Assembly: GCA_003157235.1 (NCBI GenBank)
Contig: PMJC01000351.1
Location: 2,739 to 9,438 of the forward strand
Reading direction: 5' to 3'
DNA: 6,700 nt
DNA from: Methanosarcina sp.
GTDB taxonomy: Archaea > Halobacteriota > Methanosarcinia > Methanosarcinales > Methanosarcinaceae
Both the position numbers and the translations under genes were made by a program. The notes beneath the pieces are model-generated. The model worked only from the letters and a program-made list of their open reading frames with translations, did no database searches and was not told the origin of the DNA. Shown piece after piece: positions 5,530 through 6,700 of this stretch (its first letter is position 1; each line of letters begins with the position of its first letter).

Positions 5530-6610
5530 GTCTAACTATTTATTGAGATTAAAATATCATCACAAATTAGACAAACTGCAAGGACAAAAGGGAACCAATT
5601 AAGTGATCCTTCAGGTTATGCCAGTCCTTTTCACATTCCAAATTTTTTAATACAGATTGTACACTGTTTTAGCATTTATATATACAGAGTTGTGAATCAG
5701 TATTACCTATTCTTGATTATTTATCACTTGCTCAATTTGATAATAAAAAAAGTTCAATTTGAATAAAAAATTAAGTACTATTAGACCCATTTATCCTTAG
5801 TTTAACAATATAATTTACAAGATATAAAACCCAATATTTTCGTCAAAAAATCAATTGGAAGCCTTTAAAATTTATCAAAATTAAATCTGATGTATCAGTT
5901 TTCCACATTATAACTAAACAAAATAGAGAAGTATACATTTTTTTGTTCCATCTCAGTATTATTAGTTATTTTATTTTGATACAATAGTTAATATTTTATT
6001 TATCAGCCATGTAATATACCAAATTCGACATCTAAAACGCTATCAAAAATTGGAAAAAAATAAAGATCAAAAAGCAGAGAACAATATGTAAAATAGAATA
6101 AAAAATAAATAAAAAATTTGTTGACTATAGAGAATTACGATAAACATCTAACTTTCACGATTCATTTAGAAACAATTTGCAAACCAATAAAAAAAAGTAA
6201 ATATTTATCGAAATATGTATCATTTGATAATTTGATCCCAGAAAATATGACAAAGCATACCAACATAATACTAAACATGCCAAATAATGAGTTCCTTGTA
6301 CGCCGAATAGTATGAGTATAATACCTTTTGAGATGAGATTTATCAGATAAATTACCAAAAAATAACACTAAATAGAAAGATTTAATATTTGGTAGTACTT
6401 ACCAATATTATAAAGAGGATTATAAATAAACCTCCATATTTCGTAGTATGCATATAGATAGTATATAAATAATTATGAAAATAAAGCTTATCAAAAAACT
6501 CTAAATTGAAGTAATAAGTAAAGTTCCTAGAATTTGAAAAATATCTCTTGATTAAAAAAGAAATTTTCTAAATTTTAGAATGGAAGCATGAGAAAATCCT
6601 AATTTTTGAG
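5530..6610. other. About 1.1 kb of A+T-rich DNA without a supportable gene
   Basis: Base composition is visibly more A+T-rich than in the operon to the left. Short frames of 65-68 codons exist on both strands between about 6118 and 6368, but they overlap one another, use TTG or GTG starts, have no ribosome-binding sequence and resemble no family. I see no tRNA cloverleaf, no regularly spaced repeats and no CRISPR array. It is most likely a decayed intergenic region next to dead insertion-sequence DNA. Confidence 0.6.
5675..5684 (-). promoter_or_regulatory. Orphan TATA-like box pointing left
   Basis: The minus strand reads TATATATAAA within GTATATATAAATGC, a strong archaeal TATA match. Downstream on that strand there is no intact gene, only the possible transposase remnant ending at 5279. 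It may be a leftover promoter of that element. TATA-like strings are frequent in DNA this rich in A+T. Confidence 0.25.
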
Positions 6611-6618
6611 CATTAATA

Positions 6619-6700
6619 ATGAATCGTAGTATAAAGGATCCATAAACCGGATCAGGCAGTGTGAAAATGTGCTGATCAGAAAAAATATATCCCTTGATGA
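6619..6700 (+). pseudogene. Possible frameshifted start of a rightward gene that leaves the window
   Basis: ATG at 6619 gives MNRSIKDP and then TAA. One frame over, from about 6639, the sequence reads SINRIRQCENVLIRKNISLD and stays open to the window edge. Adding one base near 6638-6641 joins the two smoothly as IKDSINRIRQ. The result is a charged, probably helical N-terminus that I do not recognise. No clear ribosome-binding sequence precedes the ATG. Because the rest lies outside the window the call is tentative. A 48-codon frame on the opposite strand, also open to the edge, is the alternative. Confidence 0.3.

Noticed and set aside
6118..6368. Three overlapping frames of 65-68 codons, one on plus and two on minus
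   Set aside because: They use TTG or GTG starts, have no ribosome-binding sequence, overlap one another, and read like random A+T-rich translation.
6552..6700. Minus-strand 48-codon frame open to the right edge
   Set aside because: It overlaps the more protein-like plus-strand frame starting at 6619 and ends in a low-complexity A+T-rich tail; kept only as an alternative.
1..6700. CRISPR array, integrase attachment site or toxin-antitoxin pair
   Set aside because: No regularly spaced direct repeats, no tRNA end duplication and no recognisable toxin, antitoxin or integrase motif on either strand.

Overview
The window looks like chromosome of a methanogenic archaeon of the Methanosarcina type. 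This is inferred from an A+T-rich sequence with long gene-poor stretches, archaeal TATA-like boxes, a GGAGGT ribosome-binding site, decayed IS200/IS605 transposase sequence, and a Usp / stomatin-like / NfeD gene set. No rRNA, tRNA or other marker confirms it.

Layout. The left edge (1-303) holds the possible start of a leftward gene running out of the window and an unrecognised 84-codon rightward frame. From 320 to 1200 on the minus strand lies an EamA/DMT-family membrane transporter gene broken by three single-base indels. Next on the same strand come a small TTG-start hypothetical gene (1354-1548) and a frameshifted 65-residue reading frame (1609-1805). From 1827 to 4485, also on the minus strand, is the only clearly intact block: usp (universal stress protein), then a slipin/stomatin SPFH protein, then a membrane-bound NfeD-type ClpP-class serine protease. 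Gaps between these three genes are 33 and 52 bases, so they probably form one operon read usp, slipin, nfeD.

From 4486 to the right edge the sequence is almost free of intact genes. It holds a 10-bp hairpin (4661-4693), a decayed tnpA (about 4743-4920) that has lost its HUH catalytic histidines, an 11-bp inverted repeat (5326-5371) overlapping a possible second transposase remnant on the minus strand, and then about 1 kb of very A+T-rich DNA. At the right edge a rightward gene may begin at 6619 with a frameshift after about seven codons.

How it fits together. The slipin and the NfeD protease are a well-known partnership in archaea and bacteria: the protease domain (Ser107/Lys147 here) is expected to cut the C-terminal region of its stomatin partner at the membrane. 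Usp, an ATP-binding stress protein by motif, is encoded first and suggests stress-linked control. The contrast between this intact operon and the indel-ridden genes on both sides is the main feature of the window. I found no convincing previously undescribed system.
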